Positions 6,803 through 13,152 of a DNA stretch of 19,154 nucleotides are shown here, piece after piece (the first letter of the stretch is position 1; each line of letters starts with the position of its first letter). The notes below the pieces were generated by a model, which did no database searches, was not told the DNA's origin, and saw only the letters and a list, made by a program, of their open reading frames with translations. A program made the translations under genes and the position numbers. Origin of the DNA: an uncultured Campylobacter sp. (GTDB taxonomy: Bacteria > Campylobacterota > Campylobacteria > Campylobacterales > Campylobacteraceae); assembly GCF_905372745.1 (NCBI RefSeq), contig NZ_CAJPQR010000040.1, positions 1 to 19,154 on the forward strand. The letters run 5' to 3'.

Positions 6803-7429
6803 ATGCTAAGAAAAATCGCTTTAACCGTATTTTTAGCGGTGTGGGCTTTTGGGCTGGGCGTATTTGAGGAGGCTGCGGCCGAGCTAGCGCAAAACGAGTA
6901 TGATAAGGCTTTAGAGTTGTTTGAGAAGTCCTGCGAGGAGAAAAATGCCGCAGGCTGCTATGCCGCAGGCTTTATAAACGACAATAACTTTGCCAAAGAT
7001 TCAAATGCTACCAAAAGCTTTGCGCAGTTTTCTAAAGCCTGCGAAATGGGCGATATGGACGGATGCAAATCCCTAGGCGATATCTATGAAAACGGCCGCG
7101 GCGGTCAAGAGATAGACGATAAAAAGTCTATGCAGCTTTATCAAAAAGCCTGCAGCGGCGGAGTAGGCGCGGCTTGTTGGAAATTAGCCGGCTATTACGA
7201 CGAGGGCAGAGGCGTAGAGCGAAATTTAGCAGAGGCGTTTAAATTTTATCAGACGGCTTGCGGCTATGAGGATGCCGACGGCTGCTTCGCGCAAGCCGAT
7301 ATGTACGAAAAAGGCGACGGCGTAAAAAAAGACGTCGCAAAAGCGTACGAACTTTACGGTTTAGCCTGCGATTACGGCTCTATGAGCGCTTGCGCCGAGT
7401 TTAGACGACTCTATAAAGACAAAAAATAA
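6803..7429 (+). CDS. Exported Sel1-like repeat protein (Hcp-type), copy 1 of 3
   Basis: A 208-residue protein with a signal peptide (hydrophobic 5-20). It is built of five Sel1-like repeats of about 36 residues, each with a cysteine pair C-x7-C: Cys 44/52, 80/88, 117/125, 153/161 and 189/197. In the Helicobacter cysteine-rich protein (Hcp) family such pairs form disulfides that brace alpha-alpha hairpins of a curved solenoid in the periplasm or outside. Typical phrases are YQKACSGGVGAAC and GLACDYGSMSAC. A single bacterial N-glycosylation sequon, DSNAT (Asn68), is present. Sel1 proteins usually mediate protein contacts; no enzyme activity can be inferred. Start supported by AAGGAG. It heads a three-gene tandem with 9-bp gaps. 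Confidence 0.9.
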   Translation: MLRKIALTVFLAVWAFGLGVFEEAAAELAQNEYDKALELFEKSCEEKNAAGCYAAGFINDNNFAKDSNATKSFAQFSKACEMGDMDGCKSLGDIYENGRGGQEIDDKKSMQLYQKACSGGVGAACWKLAGYYDEGRGVERNLAEAFKFYQTACGYEDADGCFAQADMYEKGDGVKKDVAKAYELYGLACDYGSMSACAEFRRLYKDKK

Positions 7430-7438
7430 GGATCCGCG

Positions 7439-8071
7439 ATGTTTAAGAAAATTTATTTGGCTCTACTTTTAGTCGTTCTAGCGTCGGCGCAGACGGACTT
7501 TGAGATCGCTACGAAAAAATACCTACAGGATGTAAATAGCAAAAAAGCTGCATCGCTTTACGAAAAATCGTGCAAGAGCGATAAAAACGCCGTAAGCTGC
7601 TATATGGCGGCATCTATAAAATCGCTTGCGATTTACGATCAAGATAGCGCAGATATGCAGCCAGAGATACTTTCGCAGACTCTTGCGCTATATAAAAACG
7701 CCTGCGAGCTAGGCTATGCGCGAGGCTGCGAAGCGGCCGGCGACCTTTACGACGCGCCGACTTTGCAAGATGAAACAGACGGCGAAAATTCGGCTGAATT
7801 TTACGAAAAAGCCTGCGAGACAAAAAACGCAGACGCTTGCTTAAGAATAGCTAAAAAGTACGACGCCGCCGCTAAATTTACCGATGCGCTAAAATATTAT
7901 AAACTTGCTTGCGAGGCCGGAGAGGGCGAGGGCTGCTATAATGCGGCGGATATCTACGAATCAGGCGACGCAACGCCTAAAAACGATGCCCAAGCGGCTA
8001 AATTTTACGACCTAGCTTGCCAAAACGGCTTTAATCGAGGTTGCGTTAAATTTAAAAAACTTAGCAAATAG
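7439..8071 (+). CDS. Exported Sel1-like repeat protein (Hcp-type), copy 2 of 3
   Basis: A 210-residue paralogue of its neighbours, with a signal peptide ending ASA/Q (cut near residue 17). Five cysteine pairs are seen at 45/54, 89/97, 126/134, 158/166 and 194/202. The first is C-x8-C and the others C-x7-C. The spacing between repeats 1 and 2 is longer (about 44 residues) and the third repeat is shorter (about 32), so the solenoid is less regular than in copy 1. Repeat phrases include YKNACELGYARGC and YKLACEAGEGEGC. The gap from copy 1 is 9 bp and contains AAGGAT as ribosome binding site. Role is unknown; divergence between the copies suggests different partners rather than a recent duplication. 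Confidence 0.9.
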   Translation: MFKKIYLALLLVVLASAQTDFEIATKKYLQDVNSKKAASLYEKSCKSDKNAVSCYMAASIKSLAIYDQDSADMQPEILSQTLALYKNACELGYARGCEAAGDLYDAPTLQDETDGENSAEFYEKACETKNADACLRIAKKYDAAAKFTDALKYYKLACEAGEGEGCYNAADIYESGDATPKNDAQAAKFYDLACQNGFNRGCVKFKKLSK

Positions 8072-8080
8072 GAGGGCGGA

Positions 8081-8719
8081 TTGAAAAAGATTGTTTTAGC
8101 GGCGATTTTAGTAGCAGCGGCCTTTGGCGGGGATTTTGAGGAGGCTGCCAAAGCGCATATAAAAGCATACGATACCCAGCGCAGTATGGATTTGTTTGAA
8201 AAGTCGTGCAGTAGCGAGAAAAACGGCGCAGGCTGCTATTTGGCGGCGTTTTTGGGCGAACAAAACGGCAAATTTAGCGACGAAGACGGCGGCAAAAAAG
8301 CGTTTGCCCTATATGAAAAAGCTTGCAAGCTCGGCGATATGGACGGATGCGCGGCCGTAGCGGGGGCTTACGACGGTAACTCGCTATGGGGCGTAGTCGA
8401 GTCGGATTACGAAAAGGCGGCGAGACTTTACGAAAAAGCCTGCGAGGGCGGAGTCGGCGAGGCGTGCGTGAGAGCGGCCGCGCACGGTAACGGCGAATAC
8501 GGCGGCACAAAAGACCCGCAAAAAGCCCGCAAATACTACAGGCTAGCCTGCGACTTCAAGGACGCGCAGGGTTGTTACGCTCTAGCCCGCGGACATGAAA
8601 AGGCAGATCAAGGCGCAAAAGACGATAAAAAGGCGATGGAGCTTTACGGCCTTTCTTGCGACTATGGATACGATATGGGCTGCGCGAAATTTAGGGAACT
8701 TGTTAAAAAATCAAAGTAA
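8081..8719 (+). CDS. Exported Sel1-like repeat protein (Hcp-type), copy 3 of 3
   Basis: A 212-residue paralogue with signal peptide (residues 1-16, AAAFG/GDF) and five cysteine pairs at 43/52, 82/90, 121/129, 157/165 and 193/201. Like copy 2 its first pair is C-x8-C. It shares with copy 1 the phrases KLGDMDGC, GGVGEAC and CDYGYDMGC-like ends, so copies 1 and 3 look closer to each other than to copy 2. The start is a TTG at 8081, chosen because a very strong GGAGGGCGGA lies directly upstream and the signal peptide begins there; there is no suitable ATG. It ends the trio, followed by an 11-bp inverted repeat. Confidence 0.9.
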   Translation: MKKIVLAAILVAAAFGGDFEEAAKAHIKAYDTQRSMDLFEKSCSSEKNGAGCYLAAFLGEQNGKFSDEDGGKKAFALYEKACKLGDMDGCAAVAGAYDGNSLWGVVESDYEKAARLYEKACEGGVGEACVRAAAHGNGEYGGTKDPQKARKYYRLACDFKDAQGCYALARGHEKADQGAKDDKKAMELYGLSCDYGYDMGCAKFRELVKKSK

Positions 8720-8724
8720 ATTTT

Positions 8725-8765
8725 AGCCTCGCTCGGTCTTATCTAATCAGCCCGCGAGCGAGGCT
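8725..8765. terminator. Perfect 11-bp GC-rich inverted repeat between convergent genes
   Basis: Arms AGCCTCGCTCG (8725-8735) and CGAGCGAGGCT (8755-8765) are perfect complements around a 19-base loop, 5 bp after the stop of the third Sel1-like gene and before the convergent gene ending at 8851. The stem is strong, but no long T run follows on either strand (only GGATTT on plus), so it may be a non-canonical bidirectional terminator or an RNA-stabilising 3' hairpin. Confidence 0.5.
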
Positions 8766-8850
8766 GGATTTGCCGCATCATATTTGGCTACCGGCGGATG
8801 CTACTTTAAATTTTACCGACTTTACTTTGCGAGCGGTTATTTTATAGATT

Positions 8851-9543
8851 CTATTTAAATTTTATCAGCTTAAACTGCTTGCTTGCATTATCCAAATTTA
8901 TCCCTTTTTTGCGCAGAAAATACTCTTTTAGCTCCTTGTAATCGTTGTTTGTAGGGATCAAAATATTTATTATCGTGCCGTCTTTTTTGGAAAAAATAGC
9001 AAGCATATTATAAACCGTGCAGGATTTGAGCCCGCCCAATCTAAAATGAAAAATAGTCTGCGGGATAAGCGAGGAAAAAAATAAGAAGATAAAAAACGCA
9101 AAAATTTCAAAAATATTCACACCCATCACGTCACAATAGTTTTTAAGCGCTAAAAGCACGAAAACTAAGCCGACGAAAATGATGTATTTGTTAGCTTCTA
9201 TCTGATACAAATCATCCGTGATGTCAAATGTTTTTCTTAAGTCCGCGATCTGGGCAAGCTTGATTTCTTTTATGGTTTTGTCTGTGATTTGCTGTTTTAC
9301 GGCGCCGTTTTCAAAGCTGCAATGGCCGTTTTTAGGCGCACTTAACGCTGCTTTAAACGTAGGCTTTAAAACTATGATAATAATAATGGAGTTAAATAAA
9401 ATCCTATCCAAACTCATCAAAGAAAAAATCAGGGAGATCAAGATAATGATGGCAACGAGCGCGAGGGTTAAGAGGGCTGAAAATAGGCTCAAATTTTGTT
9501 TATAATCCTTGATGATTATCGGCTCTTTGTCGTAATCCCTCAA
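8851..9543 (-). CDS. Unrecognised inner-membrane protein with two helical hairpins
   Basis: I do not recognise this 230-residue protein. It has two hydrophobic hairpins, about residues 18-42 plus 49-60 and 120-134 plus 143-162, separated by a polar stretch of about 55 residues (62-118) containing KQQITDKTIKEIKLAQIADLR. A polar C-terminal tail of about 65 residues is lysine-rich. The layout, two hairpins each followed by a soluble part, recalls small bacterial membrane sensors or PH-like membrane proteins, but no motif confirms this. The start is a TTG at 9543 with only a poor upstream TTTAGG; the frame stays open 66 bases further upstream without another usual start. It is AT-richer than its neighbours and stands alone on the minus strand. 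Confidence 0.6.
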   Translation of the reverse strand: MRDYDKEPIIIKDYKQNLSLFSALLTLALVAIIILISLIFSLMSLDRILFNSIIIIIVLKPTFKAALSAPKNGHCSFENGAVKQQITDKTIKEIKLAQIADLRKTFDITDDLYQIEANKYIIFVGLVFVLLALKNYCDVMGVNIFEIFAFFIFLFFSSLIPQTIFHFRLGGLKSCTVYNMLAIFSKKDGTIINILIPTNNDYKELKEYFLRKKGINLDNASKQFKLIKFK

Positions 9544-10099
9544 AATTTGCCCGGGCCTAAATTTGCAAAATTTGAGTTTTGGGGATTGCCGTTTAAATTT
9601 TGCGTCTGATTATCTGCTGCGTTCAAATTTTGCTCCTTTAAATCATTGCTTCTTTAGCGCTTTATTAATCATTTTTTGTCGCGTAAAACCCAAAAATTAT
9701 CGCTTTTTGCTGGTCGCGGGGCTTTCTGGCAATTCATCGCCGCTTTGTCCGCCTAAATCTATCCTCAAAGCAGGCTTAAATTTAGTCTAGCGATCTAAAT
9801 TTAGCGTCCTGGGATCTTTTAAATTCGCTACCCGCAGCGCCTTAAAATTTAAAGCTTTGATTTTAGTACCGAGCCGTGCCGCCGACTTTAACCTAAAATG
9901 ATTAAATTTGCCGCCCGATAAATCGTAAATTTTACCGCAGAGCCGAGCGGTCAAATTTAGCCGAGCGGTCAAATTTAGCCGAGCAGCTCAAATTTGACGC
10001 GCCGAGCAAGCGAGCTCCGGCTCAAATTTGCCCCACTTGCCGAACTTATTTTGCTCAAATTTGGCGTCAAATTTACCGCCGCGCTTAGCTCAAATTTAC
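9544..10099. other. Gene-free region dense in AAATTT words
   Basis: I see no convincing gene in this 556-bp stretch. The short frames (for example 9563-9790 plus, 9787-9972 minus) lack ribosome binding sites and family resemblance. Counting by eye, the self-complementary word AAATTT occurs 17 times from 9541 to 10100, often as TCAAATTTG or TCAAATTTA. At about 40% GC roughly one would be expected. It also has a short tandem repeat at 9941-9995. The region lies downstream of the AsmA-like gene and upstream of the membrane-protein gene, both on the minus strand, so any promoter of the latter must be here; none is clear. Confidence 0.6.
9941..9995. repeat. 18-bp tandem repeat, about three copies
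   Basis: The unit AGCCGAGCGGTCAAATTT occurs perfectly at 9941-9958 and 9959-9976. A third 19-bp copy with changes (CAGCTC in place of CGGTC) is at 9977-9995, and further degenerate pieces (GCCGAGC, then CTCAAATTTG) follow to about 10030. The length is a multiple of three but no gene covers it. Confidence 0.85.
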
Positions 10100-12697
10100 C
10101 TAAAACAGCCCCTTGAGAAGCCCTTTTATCGCATCTTTTTTGGCGTCTTTTTTCGCATCGCCCGTGGTGCCGTTTTCGTCGTCTTTGCCGAATTTCTTAT
10201 CCAAAAATCTATCCAGCTCTTTGACCGCCTTGCCCTTTAGATAGTCCGAGCCAATCGTGTATTTCGGGTTGTCGCTAGTGCCAGTGACCGTGATGTCGAT
10301 GTCGGTTTTTTCGTAGTTCATCTTGATCGGCACGTTTACGGCCTTGGTTGCCATGTCGTATTTGCCGCTAGCTACCCAGACTCGGCTTCTAGTCGCGTTA
10401 ATATCGGCGTTAAAGTCGATGAGGTTTTTGTTTATCGTGCCTTTTATTTTGCTGTTTTTATAGATTTCGCTTGTTATGTCGCGCCCCGTGAAGGTTCTTA
10501 CCTGCTCGGTAAAATCGGTCTTTACGAGCTTGCCGTCATTTACTGTGACGTCAAATTTACCTTTTTGCGAGACGAGATTATAGTCCATCGTCATATCGCC
10601 GGTGCCGTCATAGACGTGCGAGAGGCCCAAAAAGTCGGTGAGGCCTTTGGCGGTAAAGCTCTTTAAATTTGCGTTTAGGATATCGTCTTTTAAGACTGCC
10701 TTAAGATCGCCGTTAAAGAGTCGCGAATTTACGTTCGCGCTTAGCTTTTCGCCAGTTTTTGTCGCATCGCCGATAACTAGCAAAGGCCCGTAAAGCGGTC
10801 GTCCGACCAAAAACTCGATCTCTTTTAGCTCTCTTATGCCAAGCTCAAAGTCCGCCTTCGCCGAGCCGCTTTCAAGCTCGTAGTCGCCTTTTAGATTTTT
10901 TAGCGCGATTAGGTTTTTGTTTGCGTTTGAGACGAGGTTTGCTGCTGCGTCAAATTTAGCCTTTCCGCCGTTTATAGCGACATCCGCGTTAGCGTCGAAT
11001 TTCGTGCCGCTTGGGAAGCGTTTATCTAGCTCTTTTGCTACGACGGCGCTATTTACTATGCCGTTTTTGACGTTAAATTTAGCCGTACCGCTGAGATTTT
11101 TCGGATCCAGTCCGCTTAGATTGACGGATCCGTCGATCACGGCGTCGGCGTAGTTTGGCAGCGCAGCCAGCGTAAATGCGTCTTTGAGCGAAAGCGCGCT
11201 TAAATTTGCCGTGAGTTTTTCGTTTTTTAGGATCGCATCTATCTTGCCGCCTAGAGCGTTTGCGTTTAGATCAAGCTCGCTAAGCGCGCCCTTTGCGAGT
11301 TTTGCCATGCCTTTGACGTCCACTTTGCCCGATAGTTTTTTGCCGATTAGCTCTTCAAATTTGCCCAGATCATCGATACCCGCGTCAAATTTTACGTCCG
11401 CGTTTTCGTCGTCCAGTCCGTAAACGCCGCTTAGGCTCTTTAGCTTTAAAAGCTCGGAGTTTAGCGAGGCGTTAAATTTGGCTTTCGAGCTTGCCACATC
11501 GGCGTTTGCGTTTAGTTCAAAGGCTAGAGGTTTGCTCAAATTTATCTCCTTTGCGACCTGTTTTAGCTCGGCCGGATTTAGCCGCGCGTTTTTGGTGGCA
11601 AGCTTAACAGAACCGGAGATATTTTGCGTGTTGTGCACGTCGTTTAGCACCGCTTCGCCGCTGATCGTTCCGCCGACAAACGCCGGGAAAGCGGCGATTT
11701 TAACTAGCTCGTCAAGCTTTAGCGAGCTGATTTTGGCTATTAGTTTGCCGCCGTTTAGCACCGCATCGACGTTACCGCCGAATCCCTTGATCTTTACGTC
11801 GAAGTTTTTTAGCTCGCCGGCAGTGGCGATGACGTTGCCGTTTGCTTTAAACGCGCCGCTAAGCTTTTGCTTGATGACGGGCTCAAATTTGGCTAGATCA
11901 TCCACGATGAGCTTGACGTCGCTGCTTAGGGTGTTTGAGTTTGGATCGTAGATCGTCTTGTCGCTGCCGATCGTGGCTAGCGGCGTGATCACCGCGCTTT
12001 TGGCGTTTATGATGCCGTCTTTAACGTCGGCTACGATTTTGCCGTTTGCGGCGAAATTTGACGGCAGGGTGACGTTGAAATCCTTTGCGATGAGTGCGTT
12101 ATCGGTTTTTACGTCCAAGATATCGATATTTGCGGTGCCGTTTGGCTTGCCGCCGCTTTCTACGATATTTGCGACGGCGGAGATTTTACCGCGCGCGTAG
12201 ATAGGCTGGCCGGCTAGCGCCAGGGCTTTTTCGACCTGTAAATTTTTAGCGTCGAGCTTTAGAGAAAGCGGCTTGTAGTCCTTTAAATTTGCGTCAAAGC
12301 TTACGTTTGAGCCTAGCATTTGGCCTACCCCGCTAGCGGCGAAATCGCTAAATTTACCCTTTGCAATGCCTGAGATTTTCATAGCTTCGCTTAGCTTGAC
12401 GCCCAGGCTTTTTAGGTCGCTAACTGCGACGTCGTATTTTAGATCGAGGCTTTGAGAAAAAATAGAAAGCCCGCCGTTTACGTTAGCTACGATCTCGCCG
12501 TTTACGTTAGCTACGATATCTACGCTCGTCGGACGGATCTGAAATTTGTCGAATTTAACGTCAAATCCGCTTTTTTCTTTAATGATATTTTCAGCGTAGG
12601 GTTTAACCAAACCGTTGCCAAAGTCCGTAAAGGCCGCAACGTAAGCCGCTATAAGCAAAGCAAAAACCAGTCCGAGCAGGGCGCCTAAAATTTTCAT
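10100..12697 (-). CDS. Large AsmA-like envelope protein with four internal repeats
   Basis: An 865-residue protein with an N-terminal membrane anchor (residues 3-23) and a long beta-rich periplasmic part, as in the AsmA/TamB-like bridge proteins thought to move phospholipids to the outer membrane. The segment following the anchor (FTDFGNGLVKPY) and a C-terminal region (TVTGTSDNPKYTIGSDYLKG, about 803-822) fit such families. Four imperfect repeats start near residues 92, 265, 441 and 621 with the pattern hDDLxKFEExIxxKLSG followed by GGxhDAhLxxxKLxAxhxxLxLxD. The C-terminus is lysine-rich. Four N-glycosylation sequons (Asn 208, 386, 767, 842) are scattered. The start ATG at 12697 is preceded by AAAGGAT. 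It is divergent from groES. As I recall, a similar periplasmic protein precedes groES in C. jejuni. Family placement is moderate. Confidence 0.75.
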   Translation of the reverse strand: MKILGALLGLVFALLIAAYVAAFTDFGNGLVKPYAENIIKEKSGFDVKFDKFQIRPTSVDIVANVNGEIVANVNGGLSIFSQSLDLKYDVAVSDLKSLGVKLSEAMKISGIAKGKFSDFAASGVGQMLGSNVSFDANLKDYKPLSLKLDAKNLQVEKALALAGQPIYARGKISAVANIVESGGKPNGTANIDILDVKTDNALIAKDFNVTLPSNFAANGKIVADVKDGIINAKSAVITPLATIGSDKTIYDPNSNTLSSDVKLIVDDLAKFEPVIKQKLSGAFKANGNVIATAGELKNFDVKIKGFGGNVDAVLNGGKLIAKISSLKLDELVKIAAFPAFVGGTISGEAVLNDVHNTQNISGSVKLATKNARLNPAELKQVAKEINLSKPLAFELNANADVASSKAKFNASLNSELLKLKSLSGVYGLDDENADVKFDAGIDDLGKFEELIGKKLSGKVDVKGMAKLAKGALSELDLNANALGGKIDAILKNEKLTANLSALSLKDAFTLAALPNYADAVIDGSVNLSGLDPKNLSGTAKFNVKNGIVNSAVVAKELDKRFPSGTKFDANADVAINGGKAKFDAAANLVSNANKNLIALKNLKGDYELESGSAKADFELGIRELKEIEFLVGRPLYGPLLVIGDATKTGEKLSANVNSRLFNGDLKAVLKDDILNANLKSFTAKGLTDFLGLSHVYDGTGDMTMDYNLVSQKGKFDVTVNDGKLVKTDFTEQVRTFTGRDITSEIYKNSKIKGTINKNLIDFNADINATRSRVWVASGKYDMATKAVNVPIKMNYEKTDIDITVTGTSDNPKYTIGSDYLKGKAVKELDRFLDKKFGKDDENGTTGDAKKDAKKDAIKGLLKGLF
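12473..12520. repeat. 24-bp in-frame tandem duplication in the AsmA-like gene
   Basis: Two 24-bp units (12473-12496 and 12497-12520) differ at one base. In the protein (about residues 60-75) they give IVANVNG twice, preceded by D and E. This is a fresh in-frame duplication of eight residues just after the membrane anchor. Confidence 0.85.
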
Positions 12698-12782
12698 CGT
12701 CTATCCTTTTAGATTTAGTTTAATTTTATTATGAAACTTGAGCCGATTATACTAAGACTTGTTAAGAATTTTAGCTAAATTA

Positions 12783-12811
12783 TTGACAAATTCTAAAAAT
12801 TTGACTATAAT
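12783..12811 (+). promoter_or_regulatory. Consensus sigma70 promoter of groESL
   Basis: TTGACA (12783-12788) and TATAAT (12806-12811) are both perfect consensus boxes with the ideal 17-bp spacer, 60 bp upstream of groES. A transcription start near 12818 would place the CIRCE element across the start site, the usual position for HrcA repression. Confidence 0.9.
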
Positions 12812-12812
12812 T

Positions 12813-12839
12813 TCATCACTCAAAACAAAAGAGTGCTAA
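12813..12839. promoter_or_regulatory. CIRCE operator (HrcA binding site) of groESL
   Basis: The right arm GAGTGCTAA (12831-12839) is a perfect match to the CIRCE consensus. The left arm TCATCACTC (12813-12821) matches seven of nine positions of TTAGCACTC. The spacer is exactly nine bases. This is the known site for the HrcA repressor, which in epsilonproteobacteria often acts with HspR; I see no clear HspR site. The left arm overlaps the base just after the -10 box, so bound HrcA would block the polymerase. Confidence 0.88.
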
Positions 12840-12870
12840 AAAAGTAAAATCAAACCATAAAGGATGAATC

Positions 12871-13131
12871 ATGAATTTTCAACCGTTAGGCAAACGAGTC
12901 TTAGTCGAGCGTCTCGAGGACGTCAAAACGACCGCTTCGGGCATCATTATACCCGATAATGCAAAAGAAAAACCTTTAAGCGGCAAGGTTTTGGCGGTAT
13001 CAAGCGAGGTAGAAGGCGTGAGCGTGGGCGATAGCGTGGTTTTCGCAAAATACGGCGGCACCGAGGTCGTGCTTGACGGCAAGACGTATTTGGTTCTAAA
13101 AATCGAAGACGTTTTGGGCGTTTTAAAATAA
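12871..13131 (+). CDS. groES: Co-chaperonin GroES
   Basis: The 86-residue protein is a normal-length GroES (Cpn10): it begins FQPLGKRVLVERLEDVKTTASGIIIPDNAKEKP, in which KTTASGIIIPDNAKEK is the mobile loop that docks on GroEL, and contains the roof-loop region GDSVVFAKYGGTEV. It forms the heptameric lid of the GroEL cage in the cytoplasm. AAAGGA lies about 7 bases before the ATG. The gene is first in the groESL operon, 21 bp before groEL, under the CIRCE-controlled promoter, so heat induction through loss of HrcA is expected. Confidence 0.98.
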   Translation: MNFQPLGKRVLVERLEDVKTTASGIIIPDNAKEKPLSGKVLAVSSEVEGVSVGDSVVFAKYGGTEVVLDGKTYLVLKIEDVLGVLK

Positions 13132-13152
13132 TCTAAATTTAAAGGAATAGAA

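Noticed and set aside
9563..9790. 75-codon plus-strand frame in the gene-free region
   Set aside because: No ribosome binding site, no recognisable domain and composition dominated by AAATTT words.
9787..9972. 61-codon minus-strand frame with RLNLTARL phrases
   Set aside because: Apparent repeats come from the 18-bp tandem DNA repeat and AAATTT words; no start signal.
9941..9995. CRISPR array
   Set aside because: Units are only 18 bp, directly adjacent without unique spacers, and no cas gene is near.
10100..12697. Sequon enrichment in the AsmA-like protein
   Set aside because: Four sequons in 865 Asn-rich residues are scattered and could be chance, unlike the cluster in the Csd3 tail.
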